From: an uncultured Lachnospiraceae bacterium
GTDB taxonomy: Bacteria > Bacillota > Clostridia > Lachnospirales > Lachnospiraceae
NCBI GenBank assembly: GCA_910578885.1
Contig: CAJTSH010000010.1
Span: 36,337 to 100,336 of the forward strand
DNA length: 64,000 bases
Reading direction: 5' to 3'
Position numbers and translations under genes: made by a program. Under the pieces are notes generated by a model. The model worked only from the letters and a program-made list of their open reading frames with translations, made no database searches and was not told the origin of the DNA. Shown here one piece after another: positions 34,992 to 42,989 of the stretch; the stretch's first letter is position 1; every line of letters starts with the position of its first letter.

Positions 34992-35020
34992 ATTTTAGCA
35001 TTTAATTTGCGGATTGTAAA
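34992..35020 (-). promoter_or_regulatory. Sigma-A promoter of the second nifJ
   Basis: TTTACA and TAAAAT are separated by 17 bp on the minus strand, about 52 nt before the ATG at 34939. Confidence 0.75.
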
Positions 35021-35050
35021 GATTTCTGACTGTACGAAACAAAATACAAT

Positions 35051-35066
35051 CGTGAAATTTTTCACA
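35051..35066. promoter_or_regulatory. Rex-like palindrome upstream of the second nifJ
   Basis: CGTGAAATTTTTCACA matches 15 of 16 positions of TGTGAA-n4-TTCACA, the shape of a Rex (NADH/NAD+ sensor) site. It lies about 30 bp upstream of the -35. Rex sites in clostridia are more often TTGTTAAnnnnTTAACAA, so the assignment is tentative. Confidence 0.4.
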
Positions 35067-35166
35067 TACTCTCTTGTTACGATTGATACAAGCCTCCCTA
35101 TACATCTATATGTGCCTTGCTGCATAAGTAGTCCAACTTTTTTCCCACCATCATTTTTGACCCATG

Positions 35167-36033
35167 TCACGTATCAGCCAAAAGACACTCCTCCACCGCC
35201 CTCCCCAATTCTTCAGACCCCTGCTCCATATGTGATAAGTAGGTAACCATCAATTTACGTTCTGGAAACGCCAAACAGCGCTGCCCCCATTTCCCACTGA
35301 TCCGAAAACCATCCCTATACTTCCAGATATAGTATCCGTATCCGCCTTCCTTATTTATCTGCTGCGCCTTCGTTGCCTCCCTCACATAATCTGTTGACAC
35401 AAGCTGCCGACCCCGATACTTCCCGTTATTTAGCAGCAGTTCCCCAAATTTACTGACTTCATGCACCGTAAGTTCCATCCCCGATGCTCCATAGAAATAC
35501 CCGGACGGACAATTTTTATAAACAGGCTCTGCGATATCAAGCGGCTGAAATAATCTTGGATTCAAATAGGAATACAAATGCTCTCCCACTGCCCTTGCAA
35601 CTGCCGCGCCAGTCAGATAAGCCGGAATATTCGAATAAGAAAAGGCGGCAGCTTCAATGTTCTCCAATGGATACAGCAAAGAAAACTCCAGCCAGTTATC
35701 CCCTTGGGGTCGAAACGGATATCCCTGTACCGACATAGTAAGCAGACGTTTGACTGTAATTTTTTTCAGATTCTCAATCTGCTTTGCCGTGGCATATGCC
35801 GGAACCTCGCCTTCGAGGTACTCATAGATTGGAGCATCAATGGAAAATCGCCCTTCATCCGCTGCGATTCCAACTGCCAGAGACGTGATTGTCTTCGTGG
35901 CAGAATAAATCGGATATCTCCTGATTGGTTCCCGATGGCAGTTATGTACCACCTGACCATCAAAATAAACCTCAATACCAAAGAGCTGCCAATGATTTTC
36001 CTTTACAGTGTCGATAAATTTCTGAAAATGCAT
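35167..36033 (-). CDS. Serine hydrolase (beta-lactamase class C / penicillin-binding-protein-like)
   Basis: This 288-residue protein has no signal peptide and starts at MHFQKFIDTVKENHW after AGGAAGG. The class C fold motifs are SATK at the catalytic Ser-Lys (YPIYSATKTITSLAVGIA) and the YSN triad (FSYSNIPAYLTGAAVA). The third motif is not obvious, though ISGKWGQ near residue 250 could fill it. These cytoplasmic relatives are usually esterases or D-amino-acid peptidases rather than beta-lactamases. The substrate is unknown. It has no operon partner. Confidence 0.85.
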   Translation of the reverse strand: MHFQKFIDTVKENHWQLFGIEVYFDGQVVHNCHREPIRRYPIYSATKTITSLAVGIAADEGRFSIDAPIYEYLEGEVPAYATAKQIENLKKITVKRLLTMSVQGYPFRPQGDNWLEFSLLYPLENIEAAAFSYSNIPAYLTGAAVARAVGEHLYSYLNPRLFQPLDIAEPVYKNCPSGYFYGASGMELTVHEVSKFGELLLNNGKYRGRQLVSTDYVREATKAQQINKEGGYGYYIWKYRDGFRISGKWGQRCLAFPERKLMVTYLSHMEQGSEELGRAVEECLLADT

Positions 36034-36089
36034 GCTTCCTGTTTCCTTCCTGTTTCCAGCAATAAGATCTATCTTTTGTCCAACCGTTT

Positions 36090-36590
36090 TTACTCTATAT
36101 CAAACAATTCATCAAATGTAATTTTAAAATTCGGAAACATTACAAGCTGTAATTCCTCTTTGTTATTTTCTGTGACTGTTTTAAAAAGATACGGATATAA
36201 GGAACCATCCTCTTTTCCATCAAACAAATATATTTCAACTTGTTTTTTTCTCCAATCAACAATCCAATATTCAGAAATGCCGACTTTACAATATATCTGC
36301 ATTTTTTCGTTTCTATCGTATTCTTCTGTAGCATCCGAAACAACTTCCATTACAAAACGCGGAATGCCTGTAAAAGATACATTTTTCCTGTCTCTCATGT
36401 TGCAGATAATAGAAACATCAGGCACGACCACTTTATCCTCATTCTCTCTCCACTGATACTGCACACTATCCCCAAAAACCCTGCACAAGGAATCTTTTAC
36501 CTGACTTCCTATTTTGATGACAAAATTATGAATGACGATAGAATGTTCCAGAAAAGTATTGCTCATATCTTCTATCGGTAAAGTATTCAT
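36090..36590 (-). CDS. Uma2 family (DUF820) endonuclease-like protein
   Basis: The 166-residue protein starts at MNTLPIEDMSNTFLEH after AGGAGGCG. Uma2 hallmarks: an N-terminal helix with HSIVIHNF, VVVPDVSIICN, and RFVMEVVSDATEEYDRNEKMQIYCKVGISEYWIVDWRKKQVEIY, the Asp/Glu...Lys core of a PD-(D/E)xK nuclease fold. Genomes often hold many copies and their role is poorly known. It has its own strong promoter and stands alone, divergent from the ABC-F gene. Confidence 0.88.
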   Translation of the reverse strand: MNTLPIEDMSNTFLEHSIVIHNFVIKIGSQVKDSLCRVFGDSVQYQWRENEDKVVVPDVSIICNMRDRKNVSFTGIPRFVMEVVSDATEEYDRNEKMQIYCKVGISEYWIVDWRKKQVEIYLFDGKEDGSLYPYLFKTVTENNKEELQLVMFPNFKITFDELFDIE

Positions 36591-36617
36591 GGTATCGCCT
36601 CCTAACAATATACCTGC

Positions 36618-36646
36618 ATTATACTATGTTCTAAAATCAAAAACAA
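36618..36646 (-). promoter_or_regulatory. Promoter of the Uma2 gene
   Basis: TTGTTT and TATAAT are separated by 17 bp on the minus strand, 28 nt before the ATG. Confidence 0.75.
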
Positions 36647-36722
36647 GCATGCCGCAATTTCCACGTTCCAGAACAATATAACAGTTTTTTCACAGAAACA
36701 GCCGTAAAATAGGAAGTTCTAG

Positions 36723-36751
36723 TTGATTTTCCCCTTTATTTTTAGTATGAT
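36723..36751 (+). promoter_or_regulatory. Promoter of the ABC-F gene
   Basis: TTGATT and TATGAT are separated by 17 bp, about 60 nt before the ATG at 36811. No long attenuating leader is visible, unlike many antibiotic-induced ABC-F genes. Confidence 0.7.
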
Positions 36752-36810
36752 ACGAATTGATGTGATTTCGAAAAAAACACTGATAAAGAAAGAGTTAGGA
36801 GATATCTATC

Positions 36811-38451
36811 ATGATTAGTGCAAACAACGTAACCCTGCGGCTTGGAAAAAAAGCCCTGTTTGAGGATGTAAATATTAAATTTACCGAAGGAAACTGCTAT
36901 GGTCTGATTGGCGCTAACGGCGCCGGAAAATCTACCTTCTTAAAGATTCTCTCCGGTCAGTTAGAGCCTACCAGCGGAGATGTCGTCATTACCCCGGGAC
37001 AGCGCCTTTCCTTTTTACAGCAGGATCATTTTAAATATGATGAATTTTCCGTTTTAGATACCGTTATTATGGGAAATAAACGGCTTTATGACATCATGAA
37101 GGAAAAAGACGCCATCTATGCTAAGGAAGATTTCACCGATGAAGACGGAATCCGCGCGAGTGAGTTAGAAGCTGAATTTGCGGAAATGGACGGCTGGAAT
37201 GCGGAAAGCGACGCAGCAATGCTCTTAAACGGTCTTGGTATCCCGACAGAGGAACACTATGCCATTATGAAGGATTTACCCAGTCCCCTAAAGGTCAAGG
37301 TTCTGTTGGCACAGGCACTCTTTGGCAACCCGGACATCCTGCTTCTCGACGAGCCGACCAACCATCTGGATTTAGACGCCATTGCATGGCTGGAGGAATT
37401 TTTAATCAACTTTGAAAATACGGTTATCGTGGTTTCCCATGACCGTTACTTTTTAAATAAAGTATGTACCAATACTGCCGATATCGACTACGGCAAGATT
37501 CAGCTCTATGCCGGAAACTATGATTTCTGGTATGAGTCCAGTCAGCTTCTGGTGAAACAGATGAAGGAAGCCAACAAGAAAAAGGAAGAAAAAATCAAAG
37601 AACTGCAGGAATTCATTTCCCGCTTCTCTGCTAACGCTTCCAAATCGAAACAGGCGACCTCCAGAAAGCGTGCACTGGAAAAAATCCAGTTGGATGAAAT
37701 CAAGCCTTCCAGCCGAAAATACCCTTACATTGATTTTCGTCCGAGCCGCGAAATCGGAAACGAGGTTCTCACCGTAGAGGGCTTAAGCAAAACAATTGAC
37801 GGAGTAAAGATTCTTGACAATATTTCCTTCATCCTTGGGCATGATGACAAGGTAGCATTTGTAGGAAGCAACGAGCTCGCCAAAACCACCTTATTTAAAA
37901 TCCTTGCAGGAGAAATGGAACCGGACGAAGGAACTTTTAAATGGGGTGTTACGACTTCCCAGTCCTATTTCCCAAAGGATAATACAGAAATTTTCGATAC
38001 TGACTTGGTAATTACCGACTGGCTGACCCAGTTCTCCGAAATCAAAGACGCCACTTATGTAAGAGGTTTCCTTGGGCGAATGCTTTTTGCCGGAGAAGAC
38101 GGCATGAAGAAAATGCGTGTTCTTTCCGGTGGTGAAAAGGTACGTGTACTCCTCTCCCGCATGATGATCATGGCGACCAACGTCCTGATTTTGGATGAGC
38201 CGACCGACCATTTGGATATGGAAAGTATTACAGCTTTAAACAATGGCTTAATCAAATTTCCGGGCGTGGTACTGTTTGCCTCACGCGACCACCAGATTAC
38301 ACAGACTACCGCAAACCGTATTATTGAGTTCATGCCAAACGGAACGATGATTGATAAAATTACAACCTATGACGAGTATCTGGAAAGCGATGAAATGGCA
38401 AGAAAACGTCAGGTCTATGCAATGTCAGAAGATGATGCAAATGATAATTAG
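36811..38451 (+). CDS. ABC-F family ATPase (YbiT-like)
   Basis: The 546-residue protein starts at MISANNVTLRLG after TTAGGAG. It has two ABC domains and no membrane part. Domain 1: GANGAGKST, a signature-like LPSPLKVKV, LLLDEPTNHLD, VVSHDRYF. A Lys/Glu-rich interdomain linker (about 245-310) includes KSKQATSRKRALEKI. Domain 2: GSNELAKTT, LSGGEKVRV, LILDEPTDHLD, ASRDHQ. ABC-F proteins act on the ribosome as translation factors, and some confer antibiotic protection. The asymmetric motifs match the YbiT-like subgroup, making a housekeeping translational role more likely than resistance. Confidence 0.94.
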   Translation: MISANNVTLRLGKKALFEDVNIKFTEGNCYGLIGANGAGKSTFLKILSGQLEPTSGDVVITPGQRLSFLQQDHFKYDEFSVLDTVIMGNKRLYDIMKEKDAIYAKEDFTDEDGIRASELEAEFAEMDGWNAESDAAMLLNGLGIPTEEHYAIMKDLPSPLKVKVLLAQALFGNPDILLLDEPTNHLDLDAIAWLEEFLINFENTVIVVSHDRYFLNKVCTNTADIDYGKIQLYAGNYDFWYESSQLLVKQMKEANKKKEEKIKELQEFISRFSANASKSKQATSRKRALEKIQLDEIKPSSRKYPYIDFRPSREIGNEVLTVEGLSKTIDGVKILDNISFILGHDDKVAFVGSNELAKTTLFKILAGEMEPDEGTFKWGVTTSQSYFPKDNTEIFDTDLVITDWLTQFSEIKDATYVRGFLGRMLFAGEDGMKKMRVLSGGEKVRVLLSRMMIMATNVLILDEPTDHLDMESITALNNGLIKFPGVVLFASRDHQITQTTANRIIEFMPNGTMIDKITTYDEYLESDEMARKRQVYAMSEDDANDN

Positions 38452-38498
38452 CTTATACACTATGTAGTATATATCATATAAATTTAGGAGGTTTTGTT

Positions 38499-39080
38499 AT
38501 GGCTTTTTGTAAAAATTGCGGCGCACAGATTGATGGAAATGCGAAGTTCTGTCCAAGGTGCGGCGCACAGGTAACAGCAGACGCCAATACCGCATTCAAC
38601 GGGCAGACACAGGGAGGGCAGGATTCTCCCTTCGGTCAGCAGTCTGCAAATCAGTCCTCTTTTCAGGACACGGTAACTGAAAAATTCAACCAGTTCAACA
38701 ACACCAGTGATACAACTGCGGAATTTGACCCGGCAGATATCACAGCAAACAAACTGATGGGGGTTCTCTCCTATTTTTCATGGCTGGTTCTGATTCCGAT
38801 GTTCGCAGCAAAGGATTCGAAATTTGCCCGTTTTCATGCAAATCAAGGACTTGTGCTTGCCATCACGGAGGTTCTCTGGGGCGTATGCCAATACATTATA
38901 AGACGGATTTTATATCGAATTGTGGGGATACATATATTTGGATTCTACTCACTGATTTCGGCTGCCTTAGGTCTTGTAAATGTTGTGTTCCTTGCATTTG
39001 CGATTATCGGCATCATAAATGTCGCAAACGGCAAAGCAAAAGAGCTTCCTCTGATTGGAAAATTCAAAATCTTGTCTTGA
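38499..39080 (+). CDS. Zinc-ribbon membrane protein (DUF4870-like)
   Basis: The 193-residue protein starts at MAFCKNCGAQIDGNAKFCPRCG after TAGGAGG. An N-terminal zinc ribbon (CxxC...CxxC) is followed by a Gln/Asn-rich linker (about 25-75). The C-terminal part has about three hydrophobic segments (LMGVLSYFSWLVLIPMFAA, FHANQGLVLAITEVLWGV, LISAALGLVNVVFLAFAIIGIINV). The FARFHANQGL wording is typical of DUF4870-type proteins. Function is unknown. It is 47 nt after the ABC-F gene and is closed by a strong terminator, so the two may share a transcript. Confidence 0.85.
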   Translation: MAFCKNCGAQIDGNAKFCPRCGAQVTADANTAFNGQTQGGQDSPFGQQSANQSSFQDTVTEKFNQFNNTSDTTAEFDPADITANKLMGVLSYFSWLVLIPMFAAKDSKFARFHANQGLVLAITEVLWGVCQYIIRRILYRIVGIHIFGFYSLISAALGLVNVVFLAFAIIGIINVANGKAKELPLIGKFKILS

Positions 39081-39134
39081 ATTTGAGTTTGAAAATATTG
39101 CCGGCATTAGAGATTGATTTATTTTTAAGATAAC

Positions 39135-39180
39135 AAAAAACAACCTTCTGCCCATCGTCGAAACAGAAGGTTGTTTTTTA
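39135..39180. terminator. Bidirectional terminator between zinc-ribbon gene and ung
   Basis: A 12-bp stem aacaaccttctg/cagaaggttgtt has A-run and T-run on its two sides (aaaaaa before, tttttt after), so it can terminate from both strands. Confidence 0.88.
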
Positions 39181-39247
39181 TTTCTTTCAGTTATTATAGT
39201 AAAAAATACCCGTTATGCAAGCCCAGTATCTTCAATTAATTTACCGG

Positions 39248-39931
39248 CTATTTTTCAATATCTTCTATCTGCCAGTCAACTGGCTCCATACCGTGTTCCT
39301 TCAAAAATTCATTTGCCTGACTGAAATGCTTACAGCCAAAAAATCCACGGTATGCCGACAACGGACTAGGATGCGGCGCTTTCAAAATCAGATGATCGGG
39401 ATTGGTCAGCATCGGAATCTTACTCTGTGCCGGCTTGCCCCAGAGCATATAGACAATCGGACGCTCCTGCGCATTTACCGCATGGATGATCGCATCTGTA
39501 AACTGCTCCCAGCCTTTTCCCTGATGAGAATTTGCCCGATGTGCACGTACCGTAAGAACCGTATTCAAAAGCAGAACGCCCTGATCTGCCCACTTCTTCA
39601 GATATCCGTTATTCGGTATACTACATCCCAAATCCTCATGAAGCTCTTTGTAAATATTCTGCAAAGACGGGGGAATCTCCGGCTGTGACGGCAATACAGA
39701 AAAGCACAAGCCATGCGCCTGATTCACCTCATGATAGGGATCCTGCCCCAGAATCAGCACCTTCACCTTACTTAACGGTGTAAAATGCAGTGCATTAAAA
39801 ATATCATCTGCCGGCGGATATATCACCTGTGTACTGTATTCCTGTTTCACAAACTGATACAGCTCCTTGTAATAAGGTTTCTTGAATTCCTCCTGCACAC
39901 TTGGCAGCCAGTCATTGTCTATCATTCCCAT
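39248..39931 (-). CDS. ung: Uracil-DNA glycosylase
   Basis: I start this 227-residue enzyme at MGMIDNDWLPSVQEEF, 9 nt after GAGGAG. Upstream in-frame codons overlap hisF. Family 1 UDG motifs: GQDPYHEVNQAHGLCFSV (catalytic Asp), VLLLNTVLTVR, LWGKPAQSK and the HPSPLSAYRGFFGCKHF loop with the catalytic His. It excises uracil from DNA, complementing the dUTPase at 4 kb. It is last in a hisH-hisF-ung run. Confidence 0.97.
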   Translation of the reverse strand: MGMIDNDWLPSVQEEFKKPYYKELYQFVKQEYSTQVIYPPADDIFNALHFTPLSKVKVLILGQDPYHEVNQAHGLCFSVLPSQPEIPPSLQNIYKELHEDLGCSIPNNGYLKKWADQGVLLLNTVLTVRAHRANSHQGKGWEQFTDAIIHAVNAQERPIVYMLWGKPAQSKIPMLTNPDHLILKAPHPSPLSAYRGFFGCKHFSQANEFLKEHGMEPVDWQIEDIEK

Positions 39932-39980
39932 TTCTTTCATCTCCTCTTTCGCAAAATCCCCGCATAATATCTGCGAACCT

Positions 39981-40742
39981 TTACCGACGTACCGACACAC
40001 CCTTGTCAGCCAGATAGTTCTTTAAATCCATAATCTCTAATTCTTTGTAATGAAACAACGACGCTGCCAGCGCAGCATCCGCCTTCCCTTCTGTCAAAGC
40101 CTCATAGAAATGCTCTTTCGTTCCTGCACCGCCAGACGCAATGACCGGAACGGAAACATTTTCTGCAATCGTTCTTGTCAGCTCAAGGTCATAACCCGCT
40201 TTCGTACCGTCACAGTCCATACTGGTCAAAAGAATTTCTCCTGCGCCCAGCTTATCCGCTTTCATCGCCCATTCTACTGCATCAATTCCAACATCAACCC
40301 GGCCTCCCATCTTATAGATGTTCCAACCGCTTCCGTCCTCTCTTCTCTTTGCATCTATCGCAACTACGACGCACTGACTGCCAAATTTATCTGCCGCCTC
40401 GCTGATCAGATTCGGCGTATTGATTGCCGCGGAATTGATCGCTATCTTATCTGCACCTTCCCGCAGCAGCGCTTTAAAGTCTTCTACGGTACGAATGCCG
40501 CCTCCCACCGTAAACGGAATAAACACTTTCTCTGCTACCCGCCTTACCATATCCACAACAGTTGCCCTTCCGTCGGAAGACGCCGTGATATCCAGAAAAA
40601 CCACTTCATCCGCGCCTGCCTTGTCATAAGCCGCCGCTACTTCTACCGGATCGCCGGCATCTCTTAAATCCACAAAATTGATACCTTTCACAACTCTTCC
40701 GTTATTGACATCCAGACAGGGGATAATTCTCTTGGTAAACAT
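39981..40742 (-). CDS. hisF: Imidazole glycerol phosphate synthase, cyclase subunit HisF
   Basis: This 253-residue (beta/alpha)8 enzyme starts MFTKRIIPCLDVNNGRVVKG, with the catalytic Asp in CLDV. Also visible are the phosphate-binding VGGGIRT, VVVAIDAKR (second Asp), LLTSMDCDGTKAGYD and IASGGAG. With HisH it makes imidazole glycerol phosphate and AICAR in histidine synthesis. Its ATG overlaps the hisH stop by one base (TAATG). No other his genes are in the window. Confidence 0.97.
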   Translation of the reverse strand: MFTKRIIPCLDVNNGRVVKGINFVDLRDAGDPVEVAAAYDKAGADEVVFLDITASSDGRATVVDMVRRVAEKVFIPFTVGGGIRTVEDFKALLREGADKIAINSAAINTPNLISEAADKFGSQCVVVAIDAKRREDGSGWNIYKMGGRVDVGIDAVEWAMKADKLGAGEILLTSMDCDGTKAGYDLELTRTIAENVSVPVIASGGAGTKEHFYEALTEGKADAALAASLFHYKELEIMDLKNYLADKGVSVRR

Positions 40743-41362
40743 TATTCCAGCCCTCCTGTGATTCCAGCAAAATTCTTTAAGATTGTAAGTCCTACGCGGC
40801 TGCTCTTTTCCGGATGGAACTGGCAGGCAAAAATATGGTCTTTCTCCACCGATGCATGAATCGTCGTACTGTATTCCGTCACCGCCTTCACGATTTCCGG
40901 CTCCTTCGCCCGTAAATAATAGGAGTGAACGAAATATACATAAGGATTCTTTTCTAAGCCATCAAAAAGACGCCCTTCATTCTTAAGCTCCAATGAATTC
41001 CATCCAATGTGAGGAATCTTAAGACCTTCCTGTTCCGGGATTCTCACAATATCGCCCGAAAGCAGTCCCAGTCCCTCCACACCTTCGTTTTCTTCGCTTC
41101 CGTCAAACATAAGCTGCAGTCCCAGACAGATTCCAAGAAAAGGAACCCCTTTGCCGCATACTTCGTGTATTACCTTATCCAACTCATATTTTTTTAGGTT
41201 CGTCATTGCCATTCCAAAGGCGCCTACCCCCGGAAGAATCACTTTATCCGCCTTCTCAATGCTTTTAAAATCTCTTGTTATAATACTCTCTTCTCCGAGA
41301 AGATCCAGCGCCTTTTGTACGCTTTTCAAATTACCGGCGTCATAATCAACAATTGCTATCAT
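40742..41362 (-). CDS. hisH: Imidazole glycerol phosphate synthase, glutaminase subunit HisH
   Basis: The 206-residue class I glutamine amidotransferase begins MIAIVDYDAGNLKSVQKALD. The Cys nucleophile is in FLGICLGLQLMFDGSEE, and the His/Glu pair in FACQFHPEKSS. The oxyanion loop is VILPGVGAFGMAM. It supplies ammonia to HisF. The ribosome site (GGAG) lies in the last codons of the upstream lysine-rich membrane protein, 3 nt before the start, so the three genes are probably co-translated. Confidence 0.97.
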   Translation of the reverse strand: MIAIVDYDAGNLKSVQKALDLLGEESIITRDFKSIEKADKVILPGVGAFGMAMTNLKKYELDKVIHEVCGKGVPFLGICLGLQLMFDGSEENEGVEGLGLLSGDIVRIPEQEGLKIPHIGWNSLELKNEGRLFDGLEKNPYVYFVHSYYLRAKEPEIVKAVTEYSTTIHASVEKDHIFACQFHPEKSSRVGLTILKNFAGITGGLE

Positions 41363-41365
41363 ACT

Positions 41366-42910
41366 CTACTCCAGTCCTAAACTCTCAAGTATCAGCCGAA
41401 CTCCTATGCTATAATCCTCACGGCGGCGCATTCCGTACAATTCACGCGCCTGATCAGAGGTCATTCCAAACTGCTCGCCCAATACCTGCTCTATCTTCTG
41501 CCCCAGTTCATCATACTCCGGCAGAATATCGTACTCCGCTGCCTTTTCATAATATTTATCATATCGCCCAATACCGCGGATCAAAGAATCCAATGCCATT
41601 GTATATTCCTTCGCATCCATCAACGCCACATATGCCTGATATTCTTCCTCTATCATAGCCATAACTGCACATTGATTATAGAACTGCTGATCTCCCGATT
41701 TTACATTTCTGCCTGAAATCGTGGTGTAAGCCTCTACATATCTGCCATTGCGATAGCTTTCCTTTGATGCAGACAAGTCTTCGGAGTAACTCATAAAATT
41801 ACTTCCAAGCAGAATCAGAAGAAATATAGACGCTGCCATTACAGTAATCAATATCACAGGCTTCTTAGGAAGAGGCGGTGACAAATCCGGTTCCTTTGGT
41901 TTCTTTTCCTTTTTCGGCTTTACTTTCTTCTCTTTCTTTTCTTTTGGTTTCTTTTCCTTTTTCTCTTTCTTTTCCTTTTTCTTCTTCTCTTTCTTCGGTT
42001 CTGCCTCTTTCTTTTCTGCGGAATCCAGCTCCCTTAAAATATCCAGATTCTCATCCGAAAGATTCTCAAGTTCATTCTCCTCCGATACCTGAACCGGCGC
42101 CAGTTCTTCTTCATCTTCTCCAAACAGCGCCTTTAAAAATCTAGCAAAAAATCCGTTCTTTTTCTCTTTTTTCTTCTTTTCATCTTTACCGGAGACAAGT
42201 CCCGCCAGTTCGTCAATGCTTTCAAGCATCTCCAAATCACTTGCTTCATCTGCGACAACCGCTTCCCCTTCTTCATCCGCCTTTAACATAGAGCCGATGT
42301 CGGATAAATCCGTATCTTCCGTTAAACCTGACAGCATTTCCAGTAAGTCGTCTGCATTATCCTCTCCAAGAGCCGCCTCATCCTGAATCTGCTCTGTCTC
42401 TGCGGAATCCTCCGTATTCAATATCGAAACTGCTTCCCCGCTATCTTCTTCTAACGCTTCATCCGGAGAAATACCGGCCAAAACATTCGTCAGATCATAT
42501 TCTTCTGCGCCATCTGATTCCGAACCTTCTACCCGCTTTTTTGCACCTTCCACGATTCCGTTGATATTCTCAATCAACTGTTCATCTGTCAGAGGTTCTT
42601 TTTTCGTCCCCATATTCCCAAGCAGATCTTCCTGAAATTCATCTACCCGGATTCCTGCCTCCTCCGCATCTAATTCCAGCTCAAATCCACGGACTAAATC
42701 ATCATACTCTTCCGGTTCGCTCAGTTCATGCTCAAGTTCTTGGAAAAACTGTTTACCAAATTCTCTTCTCCTCTTTCTGCTCTCCTGCTCTCTTCGGGTC
42801 CGCTCTTCGTCCTCGCGTACCGTATGCAATAAATCTGCAATATCCCTTCTGTTATCTCTTTCCGATACGGATCTCAACAGGTCGTCTAAATAATCTTCAT
42901 TCTTATTCAA
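41366..42910 (-). CDS. Lysine-rich single-pass membrane protein of unknown function
   Basis: The 514-residue protein starts with TTG, 8 nt after CGGAGG. An acidic N-terminal half (about 1-250) precedes a short basic/aromatic patch NGFFARFLKALFG. A 40-residue Lys/Glu stretch (about 300-345, with runs like KKEKKKKEKKEKKEKK) then leads to one membrane helix KPVILITVMAASIFLLILLG (about 350-370). The last 140 residues are helical with TPR-like repeats (SYRNGRYVEAYTTI, YQAYVALMDAKEYTMALDSLI). Acidic cytoplasmic side, basic collar and external TPR-like domain suggest a membrane scaffold. I do not recognise a family. Confidence 0.72.
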   Translation of the reverse strand: MNKNEDYLDDLLRSVSERDNRRDIADLLHTVREDEERTRREQESRKRRREFGKQFFQELEHELSEPEEYDDLVRGFELELDAEEAGIRVDEFQEDLLGNMGTKKEPLTDEQLIENINGIVEGAKKRVEGSESDGAEEYDLTNVLAGISPDEALEEDSGEAVSILNTEDSAETEQIQDEAALGEDNADDLLEMLSGLTEDTDLSDIGSMLKADEEGEAVVADEASDLEMLESIDELAGLVSGKDEKKKKEKKNGFFARFLKALFGEDEEELAPVQVSEENELENLSDENLDILRELDSAEKKEAEPKKEKKKKEKKEKKEKKPKEKKEKKVKPKKEKKPKEPDLSPPLPKKPVILITVMAASIFLLILLGSNFMSYSEDLSASKESYRNGRYVEAYTTISGRNVKSGDQQFYNQCAVMAMIEEEYQAYVALMDAKEYTMALDSLIRGIGRYDKYYEKAAEYDILPEYDELGQKIEQVLGEQFGMTSDQARELYGMRRREDYSIGVRLILESLGLE

Positions 42911-42942
42911 GGATTCGTCCTCCGTACTATAGTTTCAAAATT

Positions 42943-42972
42943 GAAGGGATGTGATAACAACCACATCCCTTC
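42943..42972 (-). terminator. Terminator after cheV
   Basis: An 11-bp perfect stem gaagggatgtg/cacatcccttc lies 18 nt past the cheV stop, followed on the minus strand by AATTTTGAAA. The weak U-tract may allow read-through into the lysine-rich protein gene. Confidence 0.75.
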
Positions 42973-42989
42973 CCAACCACAAACCACTG

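Noticed and set aside
41885..42010. Pyrimidine-rich plus-strand tract
   Set aside because: It is only the complement of Lys/Glu codons in the low-complexity region of the membrane protein.
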